Source: Stenotrophomonas sp. 278
GTDB lineage: Bacteria; Pseudomonadota; Gammaproteobacteria; Xanthomonadales; Xanthomonadaceae
Length of the DNA stretch: 44,743 nucleotides
NCBI RefSeq assembly: GCF_003935715.1
Contig: NZ_RHPP01000019.1
Coordinates: 1-44,743, forward strand
Direction of reading: 5' to 3'
The notes beneath the pieces were generated by a model, which saw nothing but the letters and a program-made list of their open reading frames with translations, had not been told where the DNA came from and did no database searches. A program made the translations under genes and the position numbers. Below, piece after piece: positions 37,328 to 44,743 of the stretch (its first letter is position 1; each line of letters starts with the position of its first letter).

Positions 37328-40321
37328 ATGGCTACCCTTCACGAGACCGCCTACCCGCGACTGAAGCCTGATCCCACCGCCAAGGAACTGGAGGAGATCT
37401 ATACCCCGACCGCCGCTGAGATTGCATTCGCCAAGCAGCTGACCACCCAGCCGGGTCCGCAGCTGGCGGTACTGATTCATCTCAAGCTCTTCCAACGCTT
37501 GGGCTACTTCACGCTGTTGGCCGACGTACCCGAGCGGATCCGGAAGCACATCGCCAAGGCCGCCCGACTCGGGCGCGTATTGGACACCGACCAGCTCGAA
37601 CGCTACGACGCTTCCGGCAGCCAGCGCCGGCATATGCCGCAGCTTCGGCAATTCATCGGGGTACGTCCCCTGGATAAATCGGGCTTGGCTTGGCTGGACA
37701 CAGTGGCCACCGGAGCAGCCCAGACCAAGCACACCATCCCGGACATCGTGAACGTCCTGCTCGAAGAGCTGGTGCACCATCGCTACGAACTGCCCGGTTT
37801 CCGCACTCTGGAGCTGGCCGCCATCGGCGCCCGTGAGCGGGTCAATCTGGGCTACTACCGCAGCATCAGCCACGCGCTGACGCCTGCCACGCGCACGCTC
37901 ATCGACGAACTGCTGCGCGCACCGGAAGGGTCCAGGTTCACCGGCTGGCAATCACTCAAGCGCGAGCCCGGCCGGCCCACCAACAAGGAAGTTCGGTTCT
38001 ACCTGCAGCACATCCGCATGCTGCAGCAGTTGGCCGACCAGCTGCCTCCCATCGATGTGCCGGTGCCCAAGCTCAAGCAGTTCCGTGCAATGGCTCGGGC
38101 CTATGACGCCAGCGAGCTGGCCGAACTGGCTCCGGACAAGCGCTATGCGCTGGCCACCATCTTCATTCGCGCCCAGCATGCCAAGACACTGGATGATGCA
38201 GCCGAGTTGTTCATCAAGCAGGTGCGCGGGCTGGAGAACACGGCCCAGCAGAAATTGCTGGCCTACCAGCTCGAACATGCCAAACGGGCCGACTTCCTCA
38301 TCGGCCAGCTCAAGGAAATCCTGCAGGCCTATCAGCTAGACGGCAGCGATAGTCAGCGCGTGGATGCCATCGACAACAGCCTGGAAGCGGAAGTGTCGAC
38401 CTTGCTGGCCGAATGCGAAGAACATATGGCCTACGCCGGGAAGAACTACCTGCCTTTCATGCTGCAGCCCTATGGCGCGGTCAGGCCGCTGCTGTTCAAT
38501 GGGCTGGAGCTGATGAAACTTCGGGCGACCAGCCACGACGCCGGCATGGAGCCGCTGATCGCAGCGGTGCTCTCGCTGCGCAACCAGCGCCGTGAGCTGA
38601 TCGAGGTCGCCTCCCTCGGTTTGGACCCGGAAAAGGACTTTGACTGGATGTCCAAGCTCTGGTGTCAGCACGTGTTCGGCAAGCGGGCCAGTGCAGCCGG
38701 CGCCGGCTGGATGCACCGTAAGTACTTCGAGCTGGCCGTGCTGGTGCAGGTCAAGGACGAACTGAAGTCCGGAGATCTCTTCATTCCCAGCAGCGAACGG
38801 TTTGATGACTACCGTGAGCAGCTGGTCGATGAAGCCACCTTGGCCCAGGAACTGGAAGCCTACGGCCAGGTGTCAGGCCTGCCCACCGACGCCGAGTCTT
38901 TCGTGGCGGGATTACGTGCACAACTGACCTCCCTGGCCGATGAGGTCGACGCGCGTTTCCCGGAGAACGTACATGCGGACATCCTGGATGGGCGCCTGGT
39001 GCTGCGGAAGGGGCAACGCGCCGAAGTCTCCAGCGCGATTACCACGGTGGATCGCCTCATCGCCGAACGGCTTCCAGAATCCAGCATCGTCGATGTCCTG
39101 ATCGATGCCAGCCAATGGCTGGATCTGCACCGTTTCTTCCGCCCGATCGCCGGCACCGAGAGCCAGGTCGAAGATCTGCCCCGACGTGTGATCACCACGC
39201 TATTCTGCTATGGCTGCAACCTGGGGCCGACGCAGACGGCGCGGTCGATCAAGGGCTTCAGCCGGCGCCAAGTCGCTTGGCTCAACCTGAAATACGTGAC
39301 CGAGGATGTGCTTGAGAAGGCCATCGTGGAGGTCATCAATACCTACAACAGATTCGACCTGCCTGGCTATTGGGGCAGCGGCAAGAGCGCATCAGCTGAT
39401 GGCACGAAGTGGAGCGTCTACGAGGACAACCTGCTGTCGGAGTATCACATCCGCTACGGCGGCTACGGTGGCATCGGCTACTGCCACGTGTCCGACAAAT
39501 ACGTAGCGCCGTTCAGCCACTTCATTCCCTGTGGCGTGCACGAGGGCATCTACATCCTCGACGGTCTGTTGGCCAACACTTCCGACATCCAGCCTGAGAT
39601 CGTCCATGGCGACACGCAGGCCCAAAGCTATCCGGTCTTCGGCCTGGCCCACATGCTGGGCATCCAGCTGATGCCCCGGATCCGGAACATCAAGGACCTG
39701 ACATTCTTTCGGCCCGAACCGGGTAGGGCTTATAAGAACATCCAGGCACTGTTCGGGGACAGCATCGACTGGCAACTGATCGCCACCCATCTCCACGACA
39801 TGCTGCGGGTGGTGATCTCAATCCGATTGGGCAAGATCACCGCGTCCTCGATCCTGCGCCGGCTGGGCACCTACAGCCGGAAGAACAAGCTGTACTTCGC
39901 CTTCCGGGAACTTGGCAAGGCCGTTCGAACGCTGTTCTTGCTGCGCTACATTGATGACAATGAGATCCGCAAAACGATCCATGCTGCCACCAACAAGAGC
40001 GAGGAATACAACGGCTTCGTGAAATGGGTGTTCTTTGGCAGCCAGGGGATCATTGCTGAGAACGTCCAACACGAGCAGCGCAAGATCATCAAGTACAGCC
40101 AGCTGGTGGCCAACATGATCATCCTCCACAACGTGGAAGGCATGAGCCGGACCTTGGCCGAGATGAGGAAGGAGGGGATTGAACTGACGCCCGAGATCCT
40201 GGCCGGCCTGTCGCCTTATCGGACCAGCCACATCAATCGCTTCGGCGACTACCACCTGGATCTTGAAAGGGAAGTGGCGCCGCTGAGCTACACAGCCAAG
40301 GTGCTTGAACAGACCCCATAG
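37328..40321 (+). CDS. tnpA: Tn3-family transposase TnpA
   Basis: 997 aa, the usual length. The N-terminal DUF4158-type region (TAYPRLKPDPTAKELEEIYTP) binds the terminal repeats. The catalytic core of the DDE type shows Asp 691 (SADGTKW), Asp 762 (HGDTQAQ) and Glu 892 (NKSEEYNGF), all present, so it is probably active. It follows the recombinase directly, forming the transposition module. I could not assign the subgroup with confidence, and terminal inverted repeats of about 38 bases beginning GGGG were not found beyond the stop. The whole cargo between the recombinase and gajA may belong to this element. Confidence 0.9.
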   Translation: MATLHETAYPRLKPDPTAKELEEIYTPTAAEIAFAKQLTTQPGPQLAVLIHLKLFQRLGYFTLLADVPERIRKHIAKAARLGRVLDTDQLERYDASGSQRRHMPQLRQFIGVRPLDKSGLAWLDTVATGAAQTKHTIPDIVNVLLEELVHHRYELPGFRTLELAAIGARERVNLGYYRSISHALTPATRTLIDELLRAPEGSRFTGWQSLKREPGRPTNKEVRFYLQHIRMLQQLADQLPPIDVPVPKLKQFRAMARAYDASELAELAPDKRYALATIFIRAQHAKTLDDAAELFIKQVRGLENTAQQKLLAYQLEHAKRADFLIGQLKEILQAYQLDGSDSQRVDAIDNSLEAEVSTLLAECEEHMAYAGKNYLPFMLQPYGAVRPLLFNGLELMKLRATSHDAGMEPLIAAVLSLRNQRRELIEVASLGLDPEKDFDWMSKLWCQHVFGKRASAAGAGWMHRKYFELAVLVQVKDELKSGDLFIPSSERFDDYREQLVDEATLAQELEAYGQVSGLPTDAESFVAGLRAQLTSLADEVDARFPENVHADILDGRLVLRKGQRAEVSSAITTVDRLIAERLPESSIVDVLIDASQWLDLHRFFRPIAGTESQVEDLPRRVITTLFCYGCNLGPTQTARSIKGFSRRQVAWLNLKYVTEDVLEKAIVEVINTYNRFDLPGYWGSGKSASADGTKWSVYEDNLLSEYHIRYGGYGGIGYCHVSDKYVAPFSHFIPCGVHEGIYILDGLLANTSDIQPEIVHGDTQAQSYPVFGLAHMLGIQLMPRIRNIKDLTFFRPEPGRAYKNIQALFGDSIDWQLIATHLHDMLRVVISIRLGKITASSILRRLGTYSRKNKLYFAFRELGKAVRTLFLLRYIDDNEIRKTIHAATNKSEEYNGFVKWVFFGSQGIIAENVQHEQRKIIKYSQLVANMIILHNVEGMSRTLAEMRKEGIELTPEILAGLSPYRTSHINRFGDYHLDLEREVAPLSYTAKVLEQTP

Positions 40322-40364
40322 ATGGGGAGAACCTGATCGAGAGACGAGCAATCAACTTTGAAAT

Positions 40365-40643
40365 TCAGTCGCTTAGGCAGCTTTTGGCCCTGTACGTAAT
40401 GATTCCCTGCCGACCCTCTTCAAGGTTCATCCCAGCGACTGCCCAGTTGAAGGCCGCTCTTTCGTGGGCATTGAGTTCCGCGTCGATAGCGTCAATTGAC
40501 TGCCGGTATTGCTGCTGGGTTCCATTCGTAACCATCTTCTTGTCTGTCGGACCGCTGCAGGCAGCTAGCAGTGCTGATGCTGCCAGGATCAGTGTTGCTC
40601 TGCTTCTGGCCGCGGTGATGAAGCGGTATGGCTGTTCGCTCAT
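40365..40643 (-). CDS. small lipoprotein, function unknown
   Basis: 92 aa. A signal with lipobox (LLAAC, Cys near residue 29) is followed by a short soluble domain (YRQSIDAIDAELNAHERAAF). ATG at 40643 has a GGGGGA site. The pattern resembles small DUF6694-type lipoproteins, but the match is by eye. It is divergent from the XRE gene at 40738, and a dyad at 40672-40690 lies between them. It ends 43 bases beyond tnpA, convergently, so it probably marks the flank of the transposon. Confidence 0.6.
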   Translation of the reverse strand: MSEQPYRFITAARSRATLILAASALLAACSGPTDKKMVTNGTQQQYRQSIDAIDAELNAHERAAFNWAVAGMNLEEGRQGIITYRAKSCLSD

Positions 40644-40671
40644 GCGTCCCCCTGTCAATGAAGAAGACAGA

Positions 40672-40690
40672 ATATCTGGTTTTTAGATAT
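40672..40690. promoter_or_regulatory. dyad between lipoprotein and XRE genes
   Basis: ATATCT-N7-AGATAT, a perfect 6-bp inverted repeat in the 94-base gap between two divergent genes. It is a likely operator for the small XRE protein. It differs from the CTAAG operator of the first XRE regulator. Confidence 0.45.
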
Positions 40691-40737
40691 CGGAGAACTG
40701 GATATAGCTTTCTAGGCCGCTCAGCCAAGGCGCGGTC

Positions 40738-40983
40738 GTGTCGAAGTCCATCCATCGAAAAGAGTACGCTGCCCTCATTGAGGCTGTTCGCGAGGCGCGG
40801 CTAGCTGCCGGTCTGACCCAGGCCCAGGTGTCCAGCATGCTGGGCCGCAGCCAGTCATTCATCAGCGACGTCGAAACAGGCAAGAGAAGGGTTGATGTGG
40901 TGGAGCTGAGAGATATCGCCCGCCTGACAGGCCTTTCGCTGGGCAAGTTGATCACAAACTTTGAGAAGCGAATCAAAGACTAA
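40738..40983 (+). CDS. small XRE-family HTH protein
   Basis: 81 aa from GTG at 40738 (AAGG upstream). It is almost entirely one HTH_3 domain: LIEAVREARLAAGLTQAQVSSML, then SQSFISDVETGKRRVDVVEL and IARLTGLSLGKLITNFE. There is no effector domain, so it is a short repressor, probably autoregulated through the dyad at 40672-40690. Confidence 0.82.
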   Translation: MSKSIHRKEYAALIEAVREARLAAGLTQAQVSSMLGRSQSFISDVETGKRRVDVVELRDIARLTGLSLGKLITNFEKRIKD

Positions 40984-41519
40984 AGCCCCTTAGGGTGTAG
41001 CGGTAGGTTCGCGCTTCTTGCCGGCCGGTCGGGACCAGGCGCACACGCCAGTGACAGACGGCCAACCGGATGGAAGGGGCACGCCCTGCCGGAAATCCGT
41101 GACGTAGATCGGCCTCGGCGTGCCGGGTCGAAACTTTAGGCTGTTTTGTGGAACCGTGGGGTCTGAACCCTCGTGTAGATCCGGGTGAAGCGACGTCTTT
41201 ACAGTTGTTGATGTGAAGACATTTCTCCGGCCCACTCCACAGCAGCTCCACAGGTCGCTAAAGCGAACCCCTAAATGCCTCCGATGGGCTTGTCGCGGGG
41301 CCTATACCCTTTCGGCGCGACTGTCTGACGTGGAGGATTGCGCCCTACACAAGCTTCGAGACGCAAAGGCTATCGCTTGGCGGCGGCAGCGCAAGATGCG
41401 CAGCTGGGCCGCGAAGCATCCCCGGTTCCTACTGTTAGCCTTTCCGCTTTGGGGTGATCCCCGGTCATTCGCTGAGTTACCGGAACAGAAGCTTTGGCCG
41501 CGCATTCTTGGCGTTTTCG
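40984..41519. other. 536-base stretch without a supportable gene
   Basis: Several overlapping reading frames exist but none resembles a known protein or has a convincing start site. A minus-strand frame near 41000-41130 (PIYVTDFRQGVPLPSGWP) is the most protein-like and may be the worn end of a phage or mobile gene. No tRNA or terminator was found. It looks like debris between the transposon flank and the broken AraC gene. Confidence 0.4.
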
Positions 41520-41828
41520 CGCTTGTTAGCCCCCATCATCGATGCGCTACAAGCCGATCCAGGAAGTGGCCAGTCACTAGTTCAATGGGCAGAAGTTGCT
41601 GGCGTATCCTCTCGGACTCCTGCAAGACGCTGGGTTGCCGCTACTGGCCTGGGATGTTGTGAGTGGCGCCAGAGGCTGAAGCTTGCTGCGTCCCTCCCTC
41701 TCCTCCAGAGCGACTGCAAAGTTGGTGATGTTGCCAAGCGGCTGGGCTATAGCGGCCCCTCCCCTTTTATTGCAATGTTTCGCCGACTAACCGGCATGTG
41801 CCCAACTCAGCTGAAGAGCGCTGTCTAG
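41520..41828 (+). pseudogene. AraC-family regulator, C-terminal remnant
   Basis: About 100 residues of a two-HTH AraC domain remain (LVQWAEVAGVSSRTPARRW, then KVGDVAKRLGYSGPSPFIAMF and the end GMCPTQLKSAV). The N-terminal sensor domain is missing and upstream frames do not supply it. A residual start at 41454 would add unrelated sequence. It is very likely non-functional and is followed by a terminator at 41899-41920. Confidence 0.65.
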
Positions 41829-41898
41829 ATGCAACTTCACCTTGAGGAGAGGGCCCTTTGAACCTGGCTAGCCGAAGAAGCGTTCCCCGAACAAGGAG

Positions 41899-41924
41899 AA
41901 CGGGCCTCAAGCGGCCCGTTTTCA
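41899..41924 (+). terminator. rho-independent terminator after the AraC remnant
   Basis: An 8-bp stem, AACGGGCC against GGCCCGTT, with loop TCAAGC, is followed by TTC and more T-rich sequence. It faces right and ends the AraC remnant transcript just before the convergent DMT exporter gene. Confidence 0.75.
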
Positions 41925-41951
41925 TTTGAACTGCAGCTATGCAATTGTCTT

Positions 41952-42860
41952 TCAGCGCTTGGTCGAGGTGTCATCCACGACCATGACCTCGTCAGGCTTC
42001 TTGCGAGCTGCGTACTCCGCCAGTACCACACCAAATACTGCCATCAAACCGCCACCCACGACCCAGGTGCTCAGAGACTCTTTGAGGACCACCACCGCAA
42101 GCAATGCAGTGACGATCGGGACGAGATTGAAGAACCCGGCCACGCGAGCAGAGCCCAGCCGATGCAGGCCGGTCATCCATGCCAACGGTGCCATGATCGA
42201 AGCGCCGATTGCTGCGAATGCAATGCAGCCGATGGCTGCGCCACCCTGGACGCCAGTGCCTGCGACAAGGAAAAGAGGTAGCAGCAGGATCGTTGCAGAC
42301 ATGGCTTGAAGAAACAGGGATTCGATCAGCGTTACGGGAATGCGCCACTTGTGCATCAGCAAATTGTAGGTGGCAAAAGCCAAAGCGCCCAGCAGCATCA
42401 GGGCGTCACCTTTGTTGATTCCATGGGAAACCAAGGCTTCAAAGTCACCATGGGACACTACCGCTATCACCCCAACCAAGGAGATGATCGAACCAATCAC
42501 TGCGCCACCGCGGACTGCGTGACCCATGAAGATGCGCGACAAGGCAAGAGCGATCAACGGGATGAGTGCCTGGATAACGCCCATGTTGGTCGCAGAAGTG
42601 AAATGTGCGGCGTAGTACGCCAGGCATTGGAACATGACACCGCCCAAAGCACCGAGCACGAGGAAGCGTGCCCAATTGGCTTTCAGGACCGCTAGGTTCG
42701 ACTTCAGGCGCGGCAGGGCGAATGGGAGCAAGATGATGGCCGCAGCAAGCCATCGCCAGAAGCTAATATCGACCGGGCCGACGGTCCCTGCAGCGAGCTT
42801 TGTAACGATGGTGTTGGCGCCCCAGAGAAGGCAGGCCAGGAGGGGGAGCAGGTAGTACAT
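41952..42860 (-). CDS. DMT-family (EamA) exporter
   Basis: 302 aa with ten predicted transmembrane segments in two EamA repeats: repeat 1 (YYLLPLLACLLWGANTIV... YYAAHFTSATNMGVIQALIPL) and repeat 2 (LLGALAFATYNLLMHKW... VAGFFNLVPIVTALLAV). The final residues are charged (DEVMVVDDTSTKR). DMT proteins of this size export amino acids, nucleosides or drugs; the substrate cannot be told. It is divergent from the AraC regulator at 42958, its probable activator. Confidence 0.85.
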   Translation of the reverse strand: MYYLLPLLACLLWGANTIVTKLAAGTVGPVDISFWRWLAAAIILLPFALPRLKSNLAVLKANWARFLVLGALGGVMFQCLAYYAAHFTSATNMGVIQALIPLIALALSRIFMGHAVRGGAVIGSIISLVGVIAVVSHGDFEALVSHGINKGDALMLLGALAFATYNLLMHKWRIPVTLIESLFLQAMSATILLLPLFLVAGTGVQGGAAIGCIAFAAIGASIMAPLAWMTGLHRLGSARVAGFFNLVPIVTALLAVVVLKESLSTWVVGGGLMAVFGVVLAEYAARKKPDEVMVVDDTSTKR

Positions 42861-42902
42861 GGCATCCTCAGATACTGGATATCAACAGCCAGTAGCGTAG
42901 AC

Positions 42903-42938
42903 TTGGCGGAATTTCGTTACATCCATAATTTGCGCCAA
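42903..42938 (+). promoter_or_regulatory. divergent control region with TTGGCG/CGCCAA inverted repeat
   Basis: TTGGCG (42903-42908) and its complement CGCCAA (42933-42938) are 24 bases apart. TTGGCG with TAATTT 17 bases later could be a weak promoter for the AraC gene. The repeat may be the regulator's site. Confidence 0.35.
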
Positions 42939-42957
42939 TCTTCATCTTGAATGCGAC

Positions 42958-43761
42958 ATGGCAATGGACCCCGTCCCCTCGTTCAGCTCCATCCCTGGAG
43001 ACATCTACGTTCGGCAAGGGACTTTGCCTCCCTCCGACTGGGATGCTCGTGTGCATCCGTGGGGGCAGTTCAACTATGTTGCGCAGGGTGTCATGGAGTT
43101 ACAGGTAGGCGAGGACTGGATGGTGTCCCCTACCCACTATGCGATATGGATTCCGCCTGGTGTTCACCACTCATCCCGAAACCGTGGTGCGGTTGCTTAT
43201 CGATCCGCATACCTTTCGGTCGGCGCGTCGGCGCAGATGCCCAGCATTCCGACTGCGTTAGCGGTTAGCTCGTTGCTTAGGGAGATCTTGGACGAACTGG
43301 CCCGTCGTGACATCGGCGAGGCCGTTAAGCCAGAAGACCGGCGACTCTCCGCGGTCGCCCTTGACCTGATTCTGGCCGCGCCGGTGATGTCGAGCTTCCT
43401 GCCGCTGGCCAGCGGTGACGTGCTAAAGCGGATTCTGAGCTATGCCGAGACCTCCCTTCAGGACTCTCCGTCGGCACTTGAGGTCGCAGAGCGCCACCAC
43501 ATTAGTGTTCGATCACTTGAGCGCTTGGCAAAGCGCGAGCTAGGGATGGGGTTCGGAGAGTGGCGCAGTCGGCTTCGTTTTCTGAGGGCAATTGATGCCT
43601 TGGGTTCAGACCGATCAATTACGCAGATTGCAGACGATCTGGGCTATGCAAACTCAACGTCTTTCAGTGAGATGTTCAAGCGACACTCTGGCCGGACCCC
43701 AGACCAGTATAGAAGGGGCCTCAGTCCGCTCCAGCGAGAGGTGGAGCCCTCCTCCCGCTGA
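42958..43761 (+). CDS. AraC-family transcriptional regulator
   Basis: 267 aa. The N-terminal cupin sensor (WGQFNYVAQGVMELQVGEDWMVSP... WIPPGVHHSSRN) is followed by a C-terminal AraC domain with two HTH motifs near residues 175-255 (ALEVAERHHISVRSLERLAK, then SITQIADDLGYANSTSFSEMF). ATG at 42958 is used; ATG 42964 is a close alternative. It is intact, unlike the remnant at 41520. Divergent from the DMT exporter, it probably controls it. Its last 41 bases overlap the LysR gene end convergently. Confidence 0.85.
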   Translation: MAMDPVPSFSSIPGDIYVRQGTLPPSDWDARVHPWGQFNYVAQGVMELQVGEDWMVSPTHYAIWIPPGVHHSSRNRGAVAYRSAYLSVGASAQMPSIPTALAVSSLLREILDELARRDIGEAVKPEDRRLSAVALDLILAAPVMSSFLPLASGDVLKRILSYAETSLQDSPSALEVAERHHISVRSLERLAKRELGMGFGEWRSRLRFLRAIDALGSDRSITQIADDLGYANSTSFSEMFKRHSGRTPDQYRRGLSPLQREVEPSSR

Positions 43762-44629
43762 ATCGAGGCAGGCCTCGAAGCTGTTGGGTCAACCATTTAG
43801 CTGGCCCAGACAGTGGCCATTCGGATCGATGGATCATCCAGAGGGTGTCAACCACCGGAGATCCACAGTCAACCACCTCAATTGCGTCTTGCCGAGCGAA
43901 GGATTCACGGGCGTGTCGCGGAATGACAGTGAATCCCAGCCCGAGCGATACCGGCTCAAGGATGAGCGCAACCTGATTGGTGAAGCCGTGTATAGGAAGC
44001 GCGCGTACGCCTGGATTTCCTGGGAACTTGCGGGCGAGAAGGCGGGTGGCCATAGCCTGGCCATCTGGATGATCAACGAAACCCAACTTTTGAAGATCCG
44101 CCCAGCTGTCCGCGCAGGCACCTCTCGGAACTACCAGCTCAAGCGCCTCCTCGGTGAAGGGCTCAGCCCGCAGCCGAGGGTCATCCGGCCGAAGTGCAAG
44201 TAGACCCACCTCGTACTTCTTCTCCAGTACCGCCGATAGGATTTCTGGGTCCGGCGAGAAGCGATGACGAATGATCAAGCCGGGATGGGTGCGCTGGAAG
44301 TCCAGCAACACCGGGTAAAGAGCAAGGCCAACACTCCCGGGGGTTATCAGCGCAAACTCCCCCTGATCGCTGTCCGCGCTCGCGAGCTTGGCTTGAAGCC
44401 GGCGATCGGCCGAATCCATCTCTTGGCAGTACTGCAATAGAGCCATTCCCGCCGGCGTCAGCTCAATAAATCGTGGTCTGCGCAGAAACAGGGCACCCAG
44501 CTGTTGCTCAAGATGACGTACATGCTGACTGACCGCAGCCTGGGTGAGCTGCAGCTGGCCTGCGGCCCTGGTAAAGCTCCCGACCTCTGCGATAGCCCGA
44601 AAGGATCGGAGCCAATGCTCATTCAGCAT
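43721..44629 (-). CDS. LysR-family transcriptional regulator
   Basis: 302 aa. The N-terminal winged HTH is LNEHWLRSFRAIAEVGSFTRAAGQLQLTQAAVSQHVRHLE. The substrate-binding domain follows (residues 90-290) with two Rossmann-like lobes (FALITPGSVGLALYPVLLDF, and FTNQVALILEPVSLGLGFTVIP). Effector and targets are unknown; no gene is divergent within the window except a partial insertion sequence. Its promoter holds a perfect dyad (44637-44655). Confidence 0.87.
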   Translation of the reverse strand: MLNEHWLRSFRAIAEVGSFTRAAGQLQLTQAAVSQHVRHLEQQLGALFLRRPRFIELTPAGMALLQYCQEMDSADRRLQAKLASADSDQGEFALITPGSVGLALYPVLLDFQRTHPGLIIRHRFSPDPEILSAVLEKKYEVGLLALRPDDPRLRAEPFTEEALELVVPRGACADSWADLQKLGFVDHPDGQAMATRLLARKFPGNPGVRALPIHGFTNQVALILEPVSLGLGFTVIPRHARESFARQDAIEVVDCGSPVVDTLWMIHRSEWPLSGPAKWLTQQLRGLPRFSGRRAPPLAGAD

Positions 44630-44636
44630 AAGAATA

Positions 44637-44655
44637 TTTTATCAATCTGATAAAA
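44637..44655 (-). promoter_or_regulatory. LysR-type operator (T-N11-A dyad)
   Basis: TTTTATCA-ATC-TGATAAAA is a perfect 8-bp inverted repeat eight bases before the LysR start. It contains the T-N11-A LysR-box pattern, so autoregulation is likely. Confidence 0.6.
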
Positions 44656-44672
44656 ATGGATCAGATTGAACC

Positions 44673-44743
44673 TGTCCCCTGAAATCGGACGCCAAGAAGT
44701 ACGGGGTCAGGAAGCGGCTTTCAATTGCTTTGCGTAGTCGTTT
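44673..44743 (-). mobile_element. edge of a probable insertion sequence, cut by the window
   Basis: From TGTCCCCTGAAATCGGACG (44673) onward the sequence has the look of an IS terminal repeat. A minus-strand frame ends NDYAKQLKAAS with stop at 44707-44709, consistent with the C-terminus of a transposase continuing beyond the window. The family cannot be set from 70 bases. Confidence 0.35.

Noticed and set aside
40310-40321. CCCC next to the tnpA stop, readable as a Tn3-type terminal repeat GGGGTCTG
   Set aside because: It lies within the tnpA codons, no matching copy was found at a left end, and family members normally have the repeat after the stop.
41213-41662. 149-aa plus-strand frame overlapping the AraC remnant
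   Set aside because: Composition is unlike a protein family, it is in a different frame from the AraC homology, and it has no good start site.

Overview
The window looks like an accessory island in a Xanthomonadaceae chromosome or large plasmid (Stenotrophomonas/Xanthomonas type). The basis is gene content only: a copL-copA-copB copper operon of the Xanthomonas kind, a TonB-receptor relic, and GC-rich coding throughout. No rRNA or tRNA genes and no CRISPR array were seen. No housekeeping gene is present except a hutG-like fragment, so the species is not fixed.

Layout. (1) 1-2.0 kb: three leftward backbone genes (unknown, SseB-like, BPSL0761-like). (2) 2.0-21.4 kb: a copper/silver block. A MerR/CueR-type promoter drives a CopZ-like chaperone, and an FNR/ANR-type promoter precedes a small Cys-rich protein and cusCBA. 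A deletion scar follows (TonB receptor C-terminus fused head-to-head to a hutG C-terminus). A long leftward series then runs copL, copA oxidase, copB, cytochrome c, NTF2-like, DUF411, Cys-rich four-helix protein, copC, copD, CopA-type ATPase, EF-hand, DUF305. (3) 21.5-26.8 kb: an XRE regulator divergent from an unknown gene, a KfrA/TnpT-like coiled-coil DNA-binding protein, a 33-bp recombination-site-like inverted repeat, and a two-gene Gabija-like antiphage system. (4) 26.8-35.5 kb: a leftward, apparently single operon for divalent metals: pbrT-like FTR1/cytochrome fusion, CDF transporter without its C-terminal domain, CzcI-like, czcCBA, and a stand-alone CDF C-terminal-domain-like protein. 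(5) 35.6-40.3 kb: a PbrR/CadR-type MerR gene overlapping a tyrosine recombinase gene, then a Tn3-family tnpA. (6) 40.3-44.7 kb: lipoprotein/XRE pair, a broken AraC gene, a DMT exporter divergent from an AraC regulator, a LysR regulator, and the edge of a probable insertion sequence.

How it works together. The copper block covers sensing, chaperoning, Cu(I) export from the cytoplasm (P-type ATPase), periplasmic oxidation and sequestration (CopA oxidase, CopB, CopC, Csp-like, DUF305, DUF411) and trans-envelope efflux (CusCBA). The czc/pbr block does the same for Pb/Cd/Zn/Co-type ions. One MerR operator lies between the whole pbrT-czc operon and the merR-recombinase-tnpA genes, so metal sensing and transposition genes share a control region. 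The Gabija-like pair sits where the recombinase of a Tn4651-type tnpT/tnpS resolution module would be expected, so defence genes seem to have been recruited into a transposon resolution locus. The XRE regulator's probable operator (CTAAG-N5-CTTAG) recurs 20 kb away in front of the BPSL0761-like gene, suggesting that the copper block was inserted into one older backbone.
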